Assembly (NCBI GenBank): GCA_964035575.1
Contig: OZ037931.1
Coordinates: forward strand, 257,567-321,566
DNA length: 64,000 bases
Source of the DNA: Rhynchopus sp. YZ270_cl-10
Taxonomy: Eukaryota; Euglenozoa; Diplonemea; Diplonemida; Diplonemidae
Reading direction: 5' to 3'
Positions 10,171 through 19,964 of the stretch are shown piece after piece. The notes beneath the pieces were generated by a model. That model had not been told where the DNA came from. It saw nothing but the letters and a program-made list of their open reading frames with translations, and made no database searches. The translations under genes were made by a program, and so were the position numbers. Each line of letters opens with the position of its first letter. Position 1 is the stretch's first letter.

Positions 10171-10682
10171 AAAAAAGGAACCCATTTTTTTTTTTTTTCT
10201 CTCAAATAATACGCACAAAAGGCACACCTCTCAAGGTTTCTTGGGGAGGTTGTGTTAGCCACCTGCGGTTTTCACGGATATTTCCTGCTGTGACTAATGT
10301 AGACGTGCAATTTTTCTCTTTTTTTTCTATCTTTTTTCTCTCTTTTTTTTTCCCTGTAAAAATGTGAATGTGTACAGTACCCAGTGAAAAACACAGTTAT
10401 TCTTTTGCTTTCCTCCTCTTTTTTTTAGTTCGCTGTCTTCTCTCTGCTACCACCCGAAGCAGTTGATTTGTTATGTTATGTATCTGGTTTTTGAAGCAGG
10501 CTGGTAAAAGGGGGGGAGTCAAACGAGGAAGGGGCCAGCAGAATCCTGTTGTAATGCGCAATACCAAAGTCTGTCCGGGGGAGGTTTTATTTTATTTTAT
10601 TTTTCTTTAAAAACTCCGTGATGGCGCATATTGCGTTTGTATTGCAAGGTTCCGTTAGCTTTTTTTTTTCGCTCTCTTTTTT

Positions 10683-10720
10683 AGGTGACTAAGCAACGAG
10701 AGGCTTAGGTTCATCTTATA
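10683..10720 (+). repeat. Dispersed hairpin H1, copy
   Basis: CTAAGC and GCTTAG arms with an 8-nt loop. The outer AGGTGA pairs with TCATCT through a G-U wobble. The copy lies 510 nt after the WD40 stop codon, with a T-run on both sides. Confidence 0.6.
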
Positions 10721-10742
10721 AGCTTTTCTTTTTTTTAAAGAT

Positions 10743-10789
10743 TGTATACATCTGAGTAGAACGTCCTTCTCTTTGAGAGTATATGAAAC
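10743..10789 (+). repeat. Dispersed hairpin H2, copy
   Basis: A TGTATAC start and a GAGAGTATATGAAAC end, with inner arms TTCTC and GAGAG. The terminal GTATATGAAAC is the constant part of family H2. Confidence 0.5.
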
Positions 10790-11609
10790 TAATTTTTTTG
10801 TTAATTTTTTTGAGATATTTGGGGTTAGTTTTTCAATTGGGAACATTTTTTGATCCCTCTTCCGCTCTCAATTTATTGAATGCATATGTTGAAATACTTT
10901 TCTTTTTTTGTGTTCACCGTTTTTGCGCGTGGCCACACTGCGTAAGCGGAGTCCACGTGGTTCGTCACGCTTCTAGCTTTACCCCGTTTCATGGTTGACA
11001 CTGTGTGACACCACCTGCTTCCCCCCTTGGAATTGTTGCTGCATTGAAGTCATGTTATTCCTTCAACCTTACTAATGTCCTACAAAGGTATGTAGAAAAA
11101 CAAAGTATGCTGAATACTCAATCTTCCCGGAAGTGTGCGCTAAATAAACGGATTGTTGGTGTTCCTGGGACACCTGTCAAGGACATGTCAAGGATATGTC
11201 AAGGAAATGTCAACATAGGCCCTCCTCCGGAACACCAATTATCAAAAAATAATAATAATGAAGCGCATCTCCGGTCGATACTAACCACAAGATTTTCCAA
11301 TTACAGACTAGAGAGAAAATAGAAAATAGTGTAACACTTCTTATCCCCCTCTTTTTTAAAAAAAAAAGGTTAAAATAAAACGAGCGAGCCCATAAGGCTC
11401 TTTCATGTTCTAAAAAAGAGATTGTGTGCGGACAGCAAGGCACATTCATCTGTTAAGTTTTTCCCGTCAAGTTTATCGTTTCCCTAACAACGTTTTCCCA
11501 CCTTTTTTCCTTTTTCCTTTTTTTTTTTTTTTGTATAGTTCTTTACGAGAGGGAAATAGAAATGAAGGAAGGTGTATGCTTACAAAAGGTTTTGGGGTGG
11601 TTATTTTTG

Positions 11610-11715
11610 TTCAACATCATCCCTGACAACAAACTTGTAGAAACCAGCGCAGCTGAAGCTGTGCGATAACGAATATGATAAGGTGACTAAGCACGAGAGG
11701 CTTAGGATCATCTTA
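11610..11715 (+). repeat. Repeat block ending in H1 (also at 56040 and 62430)
   Basis: The stretch CATCATCCCTGACAACA through AGCGCAGCTGAAGCTGTG and CGATAACGAATATGATA, followed by hairpin H1 (11680-11715), recurs at 56040-56136 and 62425-62526. At 56040 it directly follows a small Cys-rich gene and at 62425 it follows the TyrRS gene, so it looks like a mobile or duplicated 3'-flanking module. Confidence 0.7.
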
Positions 11716-11725
11716 TAAGCTTTTC

Positions 11726-11764
11726 TTTTGTTCATACCACAATATTATTGTGGTGTGAACAAAA
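11726..11764. repeat. Near-perfect hairpin
   Basis: TTTTGTTCATACCACAAT and its complement ATTGTGGTGTGAACAAAA are separated by three nucleotides, with one wobble pair. It follows an H1 copy at once. Confidence 0.7.
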
Positions 11765-12367
11765 AAAACTATAGTGGAGTTCATCCTCGGGTGTCTACAC
11801 TAATACAAACCAAGTTTTCAAAAAAAACAAAAATATGGCAGTTTTGCCTGCTCTGGAAGTAGGTCTCATCTCAAATCCATTTGTGTATACACCATCCCGA
11901 TGAAGTTTCTATTTTGTTATTGTTGTTCGAATTTTGAAATTTTTGACAGGGTTTCGCCCAGGACAGTGTGTATGTGTGTGTGTCCGTGGGACCCGTGAAG
12001 CTTTTTTTTCGAAAATTTCATTCGAACGTCCTTTGTATGCTTTCTCTTCTTTAGAAAGTATATGAAATTGACTATTTTCAATTTTTCTTCATTTTTTTCT
12101 TTTTTGTTTCCCTCCCTCATGTGGAGTATTCGAGAAACCAGCGCACACGCCACTGTTTAGATGTTTTAGATATTCTGGTGACGACTATTTCCAATCCCGA
12201 TCAAACGCACTTGCAGCAACCTTATTCACAACAGCTTTAAAAAAAAAGAAAAAACAGCTGCGCTCAACGGGGGAAAATAATCTTCTCAAGTCACCACGGA
12301 TCAACTGGCGGTTAAACAAAGTCTGATTTTTTTTTTTTGTGTCTTATTTTTGTTCTCCCCTTGAGGT

Positions 12368-12390
12368 GAACCTAAGCACGGCTTAGGTTC
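12368..12390 (+). repeat. Dispersed hairpin H1, perfectly paired copy
   Basis: The arms GAACCTAAGC and GCTTAGGTTC pair over ten base pairs around a 3-nt loop. This is the cleanest H1 stem in the window: the 5' arm differs from the consensus (GTGACTAAGC) in a way that restores pairing to the 3' GGTTC. Confidence 0.65.
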
Positions 12391-12571
12391 CTTTCCCCCT
12401 TTCCTCCTTCCCCTCTGATTTTCTTCTTCTTTTTTTTTCATTCAGGTCCCTTGGCCCGTGACGCTTTGGCTCATTTTTACCATCCCCCCCATGATAACCC
12501 AGGTGTGCCCAAGATATCCACTCAATTTAGAAGGTTTCTTTGTTTGTGAACTGACACTGACAACACGAGGG

Positions 12572-12648
12572 TGAAGTAAATAATTTTGACTTGTGGTTTT
12601 ACCGTTGTAAGCTAGCGATGAAACCACAAGTCAAGTTATTTACTTCAC
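12572..12648. repeat. Long hairpin, about 28-bp arms
   Basis: TGAAGTAAATAA-TTTTGACTTGTGGTTT pairs almost completely with AAACCACAAGTCAA-GTTATTTACTTCA around a loop of about 20 nt. It is probably a remnant foldback element or a small-RNA-like hairpin. No similar sequence was noticed elsewhere in the window. Confidence 0.7.
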
Positions 12649-13256
12649 AGTCGTGAAGAGGTGGATTTCCCCCCCCCTCGTCTTCAGTATCCCAGTATCC
12701 AAAGCAGACAGAGAAGCCAGCATCGCTTTTTCAGGTGACTCAGCATGACAGGCTATAGGGTAAGCTTGCCAACCCTTTTTTTAAAAGTATCTTTTGGAGA
12801 TATATGCACCCCTTCTGGGTACAATCATCTTTCAAAAATTGCGTTTTTTTTTTATTGTTATTGGTGGGAATGGTGTGCTTGCCACCTGAGTAACCGGTTT
12901 TGTTGCTTCTCTTTCCCCTCGTGTGAATCCTATTTTTTTTTCAGAAAGTGTCAGACAGCTGCATGCTGTAAATTCTGCCCAAACTGACTTACTCCTGCAT
13001 CAGGATTACATGATACCCACAAAAAATAATCACACACAGTGAAGATTTGTCTATATGGCAGCTACACTACTCCAACAAATTCAGGCACTCCGCTAGGTAC
13101 TAAAGTTCTGTTGATTGTCAACAGAACTTTTTGAAAATGGGGAAAAAAAGAAAAAAAAAAAAAAGTTCTGCTAAGTGGTTCAGACCCGTTCTACCTGTCA
13201 AAAAAGCTCAGGAGAAGAAGATATGGAGAGGTGAGTGCTCAAACGTCCCAAAAAAG

Positions 13257-13920
13257 TCAAAATCGGGCAGGCCCTTAGGGTGGTACTTTTTGCTGGTCAG
13301 CGGACCAGCAACCCTAGGTATTGCTGGTCCGGGTCTAAAAAAAAAAAATAACAATAGATTTTTTTTGAGATTTTTTTTTGAGAATCCCACCAGAACAGTC
13401 GGGTGTGTCACAGATGCAGAGACCCTGGGGGCTCAAGGGTACACCGTGGGAGACCAGAACGCGACTCAATTGGTCAAACGCCGAAGGAAAAGGAAGCATG
13501 CAGCATGGCGAAATAAAAAAAGTAGCGTACCGTGCGCCTGCGGCGCAATCTTGCCAACCCACCTTCCTATGACATAGTTTGACAGTTAAAATGTGCCATT
13601 TTAAGGGAATTTTTTTGAAATGTTGCGTACCGTGGCTTCGCCTGGAACCTTTGGGTGCCATGACCGCCGCTTCTTTTATAGATGTACTGAGGTTACTGAT
13701 ACGAAGGCTGACACCCACTATGGCTTGTGGTTCACCCTCCCCACCCGCCTTTCACGATTTTGTGCATCAGAGGGGAGAAAGCGCGTCACCTCCCTACAGT
13801 GGCAGGTTTTTTTACCACTGTGTGCTTTTCACCTGTTTTTTGCATTGACCAGCAAACCGGGTTTGGACCAGCAGTTGGCGGCTACCCCCCCGACCACCCT
13901 AAGGCCCTGAAATCGGGCGT
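13257..13920. mobile_element. Short foldback unit with GCGTACCGTG repeats
   Basis: The left segment (13257-13345) contains GGCCCTTAGGGTGGT and repeated GCTGGTC/GACCAGC words. Their diverged inverse (ACCACCCTAAGGCCCTG) lies at 13897-13913. Between them is one full copy of the bipartite repeat: GTAGCGTACCGTGCGCC at 13528 and GTTGCGTACCGTGGCTTCG at 13624. No coding capacity is seen. Confidence 0.5.
13528..13645 (+). repeat. Bipartite GCGTACCGTG repeat, copy
   Basis: Two copies of GCGTACCGTG stand about 95 bp apart, each followed by a small GC hairpin: GCGCCTGCGGCGC at the first and GGCTTCGCC at the second. The same pair occurs, in one orientation or the other, at about 18803-18932, 25303-25410, 27495-27604 and 28117-28252. 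Single halves occur near 50, 13934, 24676, 28615, 32517, 33125, 33645 and 39440. Confidence 0.7.
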
Positions 13921-14770
13921 TGGTAAAAAAAAAAGTTGCGTACCGTGCGCCTGCGGCGCAAGCATGTACCCCACCAACGTGGACCATCAACAGAATATTT
14001 TCAAAATCGGAAATCCTAGCGGAGAGCCTGAACAAATTATCAAAAAAAAACAAAAAAAAAAAAAAATGGGCTTTTTCTTCTTTTGGAACTCTATCATCCT
14101 CTATCACAGTTAATTTTTTTGTTTTCCCTTCTTCTTTTTTTTTTCCTTCTTGCTTCACTCATTCACTCAAAAAAAAACCCCCCCATTGGGCACTGCAAGA
14201 AGAACGCGGTGCTGTGTATACTGCACGTTAAAAACTTTCTTCCCTCCCTTCCCCCCCCTCTGTGCTTGCCAAGTGTAACGAAGACAGTGGCCCGGGTAAC
14301 GTGCTAAATACCGCGATTTTTTTGCATGTTTTTTTTCTTTTTTTTTTGAAATGCATTATCTTTTGCTTGCATTTTCATGCAAAAGTCCTGTTGCTTTTAT
14401 CATGTTGCCGTTTTAGCATGATACGTAACAAGGAACATAGCACGTTTTCCCGGGTCACATGGTCACCGTGAACACAATATACCCAAGCACAGTGGGGGTG
14501 GAGGGAGGGAGGGAGGGGCGCTGTTGATTTTCGTTGTTCAGCCCTCCACACACCCACACCCACCCTCCCCCCCCTCTATTCCCTATCCTTCCCCCTTCTC
14601 ACAAAAAAAAAAAAAAATACAAAATGAGTAGTGGAGCTCACCCTCAGGTGTCTACACTAAAATGCGAACGTTTTCACTTTTCTTATTCTGAGACTTCCTT
14701 CGTTACAGGAGGTTCTGTTTCTCCCCTGAAGGGGTTTTCCCCCCTTTTTTCTCTTTCATTTAGCACCATC

Positions 14771-14806
14771 TATACCTTCCTTTCGTCAGAAACGAAATGT
14801 ATATGA
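14771..14806 (+). repeat. Dispersed hairpin H2, copy
   Basis: TATACCTTCCTTTCG and CGAAATGTATA form the stem around a CAGAAA-type loop, and the constant ATGAAAC end follows. Upstream is a stretch of T-rich sequence. Confidence 0.5.
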
Positions 14807-15705
14807 AACAAACCTCTTTCAGTGTACCTTTCTGTGTACCTTGCTCTTTTAGGTGAATGGTATTTCCTTTTGAGGGATATCTACCTTAGGTGTTCTTGCA
14901 ATCATTCTGATATTTGTCAGAAAAAGTAACGTGTCGTGCTGACATATGACGTCGTGTTGGTGACTATAAGTATGAGAAGTTTGCTCATCTTGCGACGTGC
15001 TCTTTTTTTTCTCTCTTTTTTTATTCCTACAAAGCTTGCTTTAAAGGAGAAATAGTATTTACCGGGTACGGTCGTTCAATCAGCCCTCAAAACAAGGAGG
15101 ATTTTGTGCAAAAATCAACGAAAACAACTTTACCTACCCCGATCCTACTATTTTTTTGGTAGTTTTGCAGATGATAATCCCCCTGCATTCACAGAGAGGC
15201 GTTCGCACTTCCTCTATCATCCATTTCGGTCTCAGTGTTGAGGTATCTGTGAAGTGCCTCCTCCCAGTTGGGAGACGAAATAGATGATTGGGATCTTTGC
15301 GTTTTTTCGTGGCTGCTTTTTGTTAGCTTTTTATTAGTTTCCCTTTCCGCCTTTCTGCTGTGTGTGTTTTTGGGTAACGTAGTCGACTATGAGTGGTATT
15401 TTTTTTTTTCGGTTCGACCCTTTTTTTTTTTTGAGCTTCATCCGGATGACTGGCAACGTACAGTGTCAGTCAGAGGTGTGGTGTACCTGCATCAATAACT
15501 ACCATTTTTTTTAAAAAACTTCGAACTGCCTTCTTTTCGTTTAGAAAAGAATGAAAAAATGAAATAATTTTTGCTTCAAACAACCCATTGTTGTTGGGGG
15601 GGGCTTATCATGCGAGTCTGGGTTCTTCTAACAAATATTCTCTTTAGGTACACTGTTCACGAGAGGGCATTGTATTTCAAGTTTTTTTTTTCTCTTTGCC
15701 TATCT

Positions 15706-15741
15706 CTTCTATTCAGTAGAATAGAAAGTATTCGAAAATTT
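15706..15741 (+). repeat. Dispersed hairpin H2, copy
   Basis: CTATTC and GAATAG pair around AGTA. The terminal part has decayed to AGTATTCGAAA. The CTATTC/GAATAG pair replaces the CTTTTC/GAAAAG pair of the 54966 copy, a compensatory change. Confidence 0.5.
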
Positions 15742-16447
15742 TTTTTTTGTTTTTATGATGCAACCCCATGCGTTATGCGCTGCCACACTTGGCCGCATAC
15801 AGACCTGCCAGGTTCCTGGCTTCGCGCACCCCCCTCCCAAAAGGAAACCAACCTCTCCAAGGTCCGGACAGATACCGTTCTGTGTATCCCGTTCACTGGA
15901 GTGATCGGCATCCTGGGGGTGCGCTGCGTAAAGGCAGGCGGGAAAAGGTTTTGATGGATTCAAGATTATCCAGAGTTTTTTTCTTTTTTTTTTTTTTCGA
16001 CTTTTTTTTTGAGCAGTCAGGAGTCATCTGGTCACCCCAACAAAGCTATTTTAAATGGCTGGCATCAAAGGTGGAAAAAAAAGGTGTGCGTCCAACCACG
16101 GTTTGCCTCCCTTCAGATGACACACTGTGCAAAGTACTCATTCTTGCGACTCTTAGTCATCCCATATGACCTTCGCTTTCCTCCTTTCCCAACCCCATAC
16201 CTGTCCAAAGGGTACATGTTCACTATTGTTTTCCGATCTGCACTATTCAAATGACGGTACGTACGTACTGCTTCGGGATAACAATACAAACCTGCTGGGG
16301 CAAAAAAAAATGAAAATAATTGGAACCCCATCTGCCCCCTTTTTGAGACCCCCTCGTGGAGAGCTACAACACATTGATACCGCACCTACACATCAACCAG
16401 ATTATCCCACCTACACCCTCACCACCAACTCCGTCACCACCGACTTC

Positions 16448-17677
16448 ATGTCCATCATGTCAACAGACCCCACAGACGTCCTGCTGAAGGTGTTCAGCTT
16501 GCCGTACAAAATGGCAGCCTGTGCATTGCTTCTGTCTATCATTCGGAAATACGGCGGGTGCGTGAGTGAACTCCACGCCAACGGAAAACACGGGATGAAC
16601 GCCATTCTCTCCTTTCCGGGCACAGCAGCAAGCCAATTGAACATGATCATCCAACAGGTGAAGAAGATCCCGACACCTGCAGGCGGAAAGTGTGTCGGAG
16701 TGGAAAAGCTTCCGCACAGCTACAAGGCAGACCCTGCAAGGAAGAAGGCAGATGCAAGCAGGCGCCGCTCGCGTCTGCTGATGTTCCCTGTGTTCGTCAC
16801 AAAAAATGGTTCACGCACAATGGTGAAGCCGGACTACCTTTTGCAGTTGAAGCTTGCCTTCGCCATCAGAGACGAGATTGCACAAGAGTACAAAATCGAA
16901 CCGGATGTGTGTCAGGTGAAGTACGCTGAAAAGCACAACGCACAACTGGAAGTCATGCTTCAGTTTGCTACCCCAACGGAAGCATTGATGGTACGTCAAA
17001 GACAGCTGATAGACGGCACTGAGAAGAAGATCGGCTCGTTTGTCATGTACTGCCACACAGGGCAACAATACCAAAAGCGTGCATTTTATGCACCGTCTTT
17101 GCCAACACGACCAAATGCATTTGCTCGCAAAGACTCACCGTCCAGCAACCCTTCCAGCCCTGGTTTGCAAAAAGGTTCGACTGAAAATTCTGAACTAGAT
17201 GAAGAGCTTTCTTTTTCGTCCAGCAGCCCGGATATTGCAACGAGCCCAGACTCTTCAACGGAATTGTCCAGCTGCGCTGATAGCACTTCATGTTCTGAAA
17301 CCCCCAGCAACGGTGACTTACAGGTATGTTGTTACCCCACTACCCCACTACCCCTGTGGGCACAGAGGTGCTTTTTGTGCGTCATAAGAAACTTGAGTGG
17401 CTGCACATCTGATTTGGAAACACACTTTGCCAAAGAAGGCCAAGCACGCGAGGCTGAGGGTCATCTTACACACTTTTCTTTGATATTATCAGCACGTCCC
17501 CGAGGGCTGTGTGTTGTGTGTTTTCCCTGCCAGTGTCAGGTGCATGCTACCTCTGCCTTGCCCAGGATATGCACTCTCCGTAACCATTCACCACCACAGA
17601 ACGCCGGTCGGACCTACTACCGCCACCATCCCTATGACACTGACTACAATTTCATTGTCTGCAGCCTTGTTCTTTGA
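16448..17677 (+). CDS. Family A protein 2 (two exons), with family B 3' cassette
   Basis: Exon 1 is 16448-17323 (292 codons) and exon 2 is 17600-17677, giving 317 residues. The intron 17324-17599 has CAG|GTATGT and ACCACAG| ends. Residues 1-225 match family A protein 1 closely (LLKVFSLPYKMAA, YGGC, LLMFPVFVT, CHTGQQYQKRAFYAP). From about 17245 the DNA switches to sequence nearly identical to family B: SSCADST...ETPSNGDLQ, the intron, the last exon (NAGRTYYRHHPY) and several hundred bases downstream. The intron is open in frame, so retention would add 92 residues. However, only splicing preserves the shared RHxPY ending in all four copies. Another in-frame ATG at 16310 could extend the N terminus; 16448 was chosen because the paralogue conserves this start. 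Function unknown. Confidence 0.75.
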   Translation: MSIMSTDPTDVLLKVFSLPYKMAACALLLSIIRKYGGCVSELHANGKHGMNAILSFPGTAASQLNMIIQQVKKIPTPAGGKCVGVEKLPHSYKADPARKKADASRRRSRLLMFPVFVTKNGSRTMVKPDYLLQLKLAFAIRDEIAQEYKIEPDVCQVKYAEKHNAQLEVMLQFATPTEALMVRQRQLIDGTEKKIGSFVMYCHTGQQYQKRAFYAPSLPTRPNAFARKDSPSSNPSSPGLQKGSTENSELDEELSFSSSSPDIATSPDSSTELSSCADSTSCSETPSNGDLQVCCYPTTPLPLWAQRCFLCVIRNLSGCTSDLETHFAKEGQAREAEGHLTHFSLILSARPRGLCVVCFPCQCQVHATSALPRICTLRNHSPPQNAGRTYYRHHPYDTDYNFIVCSLVL

Positions 17678-17886
17678 ATCTTGGTTATTATACCAGTTAC
17701 TTCGTTTTACGCAACACCAAATTTACCAAATACATGCCTTGTTTTGAAGGCTTTTCTTTTCTTTTTTGTAGTTGTGTGTGCACTGGACCTCGAGGAGTCA
17801 TTCAGTTCCCTCTTTCTTGGAGGTGTTCTGTTCGACTACGTCCTAGTGCTCCCACCCCTATTTTTTTTTTATTGCCTTTTTTATTC

Positions 17887-17935
17887 ATACTGTGGGTGTT
17901 ATAACGTTATCATAACGTTATAACACCCACAGTAT
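17887..17935. repeat. Perfect 49-bp palindrome
   Basis: Arms of 24 bp (ATACTGTGGGTG-TTATAACGTTAT and its exact complement) flank a single C. The homologous position in the otherwise similar duplicate near 54200-54235 lacks the palindrome, so it was gained here or lost there after the duplication. Confidence 0.9.
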
Positions 17936-18131
17936 GTTTATTGCCTTTTTTGCTTTGTTTTCTTTTTTTTTTTTCTTGTTAAGATGTGTGTGTGTATGTG
18001 CACGAGAGACACATTCATCTTACAAAAAAAAATTTTTTTTTTGTTGGCTTTTTTTCTTGATCGTTCCCTATCCATCCCACCCCCCTGTTTTTTTCTCTCC
18101 CCTCACAAATACCATTCCCCTTTTTCAAATC

Positions 18132-18166
18132 AAGATGACTAAGCACGAGAAGCTTAGGTTCATCTT
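18132..18166 (+). repeat. Dispersed hairpin H1, fully paired copy
   Basis: AAGATGA pairs perfectly with TCATCTT and CTAAGC with GCTTAG around ACGAGAA, leaving only a GT bulge. This copy has AAGATGA where most others have AAGGTGA, which turns a G-U wobble into A-U. Confidence 0.65.
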
Positions 18167-18802
18167 AGAAACCTCATTTTTTCCCCTTTCGGTATTCACC
18201 CCCGTTTATTTCAATGATCACTTTTTGTTTTCCTTCCCCCACCCTGTTTCTTTGCATCATAGCTACCCCCCGTACCGGCCTCCGTTGATTCGCTTATGGA
18301 GGTGTAGGTACTAGCTACGGTCCTTATGATTTTATTTTATTTTTTTAAATGGGTGCAGAGGTCTCACTGAATAGTTTAAACGGGACGTTTGCACTTTCAA
18401 CCTTTTTTTTTTTTTGTCTGAATTGATGATGAAAATACTTTTTGTCAAAATGCAGGGCCTTTAACCATCGACTACTGTCTACAGTTTTGTCGAAGTAAAA
18501 AAAAAAACTTTTTTTTTTTGGCCTCATTTTGGCCTCCCCGAGCCCGCGCACGCTTCGCGCGCGCAGGTGCAGCAAATCACAGAGAAGCTCTCAGGAGTTG
18601 ATACAGGTTTTGGTCATGTTTGAAAAAACACAGTCAGCCAAAAAAAAAACTTTGCCTGTCCCACGCACGTGTATTTCAACACAACCAGCCTTGGTAGCTT
18701 TGTAGCCACTGGTGATCCACAATCCGTAGTGGGTGCCACAGTCTTCTTATCAGTAACCCCAGTACATTTATACCATAAACGGTGCGGTCACGTCACCCAA
18801 AG

Positions 18803-18932
18803 GTTCCTGGCGAAGCCACGGTACGCAACACTTCAAATATTGCGCATAACATTGCGCTTTGTTTACAGACAAACTCTGTCATGGGAAGGATGAGGTGCAA
18901 GCTTGCGCCGCAGACGCACGGTACGCTACTTT
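18803..18932 (-). repeat. Bipartite GCGTACCGTG repeat, reverse copy
   Basis: TGGCGAAGCCACGGTACGCAAC at the left and GCGCCGCAGACGCACGGTACG at the right are the reverse complements of the two halves of the bipartite repeat. The TATTGCGCATAACATTGCGC spacer is unlike that of the 13528 copy. Confidence 0.65.
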
Positions 18933-18991
18933 TTTGCTTTCGCCATCCTTTTTTTTCCCTCCTAAATTTTGACAAAAAAAAGCGTTTTGTA

Positions 18992-19105
18992 TAGTGGAGT
19001 TCATCCTCGGGTGTCTACACTAGTACAACCAAGTTTTCACAAAAAAAAAAATCTATAGTGGAGCACACTCTAGGGTGGCTACACTAATACAACCAAGTTT
19101 TCAAA
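18992..19105 (+). repeat. Two tandem H3 repeats
   Basis: Two copies of TAGTGGAG ... CTACACTA followed by TACAACCAAGTTTTCA and an A-run. The first reads TTCATCCTCGGGTGT between the arms and the second CACACTCTAGGGTGG. Other copies lie at 11771, 14632 and 54573. The TAGTG and CACTA ends can pair. Confidence 0.6.
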
Positions 19106-19570
19106 AAAAAAAAAAAAAAAAAAAAAAGGTTATCGAAGTTAAGGCTTAACTTCGACGTTGAGGGTCCTCAAAATCAGGACAGTAGAGATTGCACAACTGT
19201 GGCAACACAACCGAAGCAACTACACTACTCAACAAATTATTATATTAAAGGGGACCCAATACCCGACACATACATCCGTTTTCGACAAACTTTTCTCTAA
19301 TTTTTTTTTTTGTCGACACGAATTCATGTAACAAGCTTCTCTCTGTTTTTTTTTTTTTTTCTCTTTTTGCTTAACCCTCGGAGGTCACGCGGTCTCCCTT
19401 TTTCACGGAGCAGTCAGCCTTTATTCGAGGCGTCTGCACCATCAACTCCACCTTTTTCAGTGCCCTGCGTCCGCCGATGAAACGGTGAGGCGTTTGCACT
19501 TTCAACTTTTTTTTAAGGTGACTAAGCACGAGAGGCTTTCCAATGTTCAAAATATTAAGTAATCTAATCA

Positions 19571-19600
19571 GACTAAGCACGAGAGGCTTAGGATCATCTT
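19571..19600 (+). repeat. Dispersed hairpin H1, copy
   Basis: CTAAGC/GCTTAG stem with an ACGAGAG loop, then GATCATCTTACAAAC and a pyrimidine run. A truncated H1 lies 50 bp upstream (19516-19541). Confidence 0.55.
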
Positions 19601-19931
19601 ACAAACTTTTCTTTTCTCTTTTTTTGTCTCTCTCGGTACTCCCTCTCACGGAGTTCACGTGGTCGACTCCAACTTTTTCACACCTTTTTATTTGTTAAGG
19701 GTCAGACCACACATCCAGGCACCCACAAGGATATGATGACTCAAACCTCCATCATGATAGGTGACTGCGGGACATATGACCATATATGCAACTCTGAGGG
19801 AATGCACAGAATACTCTGTTAGTGAAACAAGAAAACGAGACTGGGGTTAGGGTTTGGGGTGGGGTGGGTTTTTGTTATGCTACATGTAATATTTTTGTGA
19901 AGATGACGAGGTCGAGATTCATCTTTCTTTC

Positions 19932-19964
19932 AAGGTGACTAAGCACGAGGCTTAGGATCATCTT
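19932..19964 (+). repeat. Dispersed hairpin H1, short-loop copy
   Basis: CTAAGC and GCTTAG flank a five-base ACGAG loop, with AAGGTGA and TCATCTT as outer arms. ACAAAC plus a pyrimidine run follows. Confidence 0.6.

Larger units (their letters stand above)
10171..16309. other. Six-kb gene-poor stretch with hairpins and small repeats
   Basis: No convincing coding sequence on either strand; open frames here are short and rich in Phe, Lys or Ser because of homopolymer runs. Contents include several H1 hairpins (10683, 11680, 12368, and a weak one near 12735), H2 hairpins (10743, 12030, 14771, 15706), H3 repeats (11771, 14632), long perfect or near-perfect hairpins (11726-11764, 12572-12648) and a foldback unit with GCGTACCGTG motifs (13257-13920). 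The segment near 15010-15100 recurs with changes near 38890-38960 (AAGGAGAAATAGT ... TACGGYCGT). Confidence 0.6.
17678..18200 (+). repeat. Downstream part of the family 3' cassette, copy 1
   Basis: The DNA after the stop codon (ATCTTGGTTATTATACC ..., the GTGTGTGTATGTGCACGAGAG stretch, and an H1 hairpin) matches 53930-54430 downstream of the family B gene at 52198. This extends the exchanged tract well beyond the coding region. Confidence 0.8.

Noticed and set aside
17324-17599. Reading the family intron as coding (92 open codons, Cys-rich)
   Set aside because: Open in frame in this copy, but an 8-bp deletion in the 48679 copy and a 1-bp change in the 42125 copy would break the conserved C terminus unless the segment is spliced out. 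Retention as a minor isoform remains possible.
19840-19872. TTAGGG-like words as interstitial telomere sequence (also near 56870)
   Set aside because: Only one TTAGGG unit occurs within a generally G/T-rich stretch, and the duplicate copy has GAGGGT instead.
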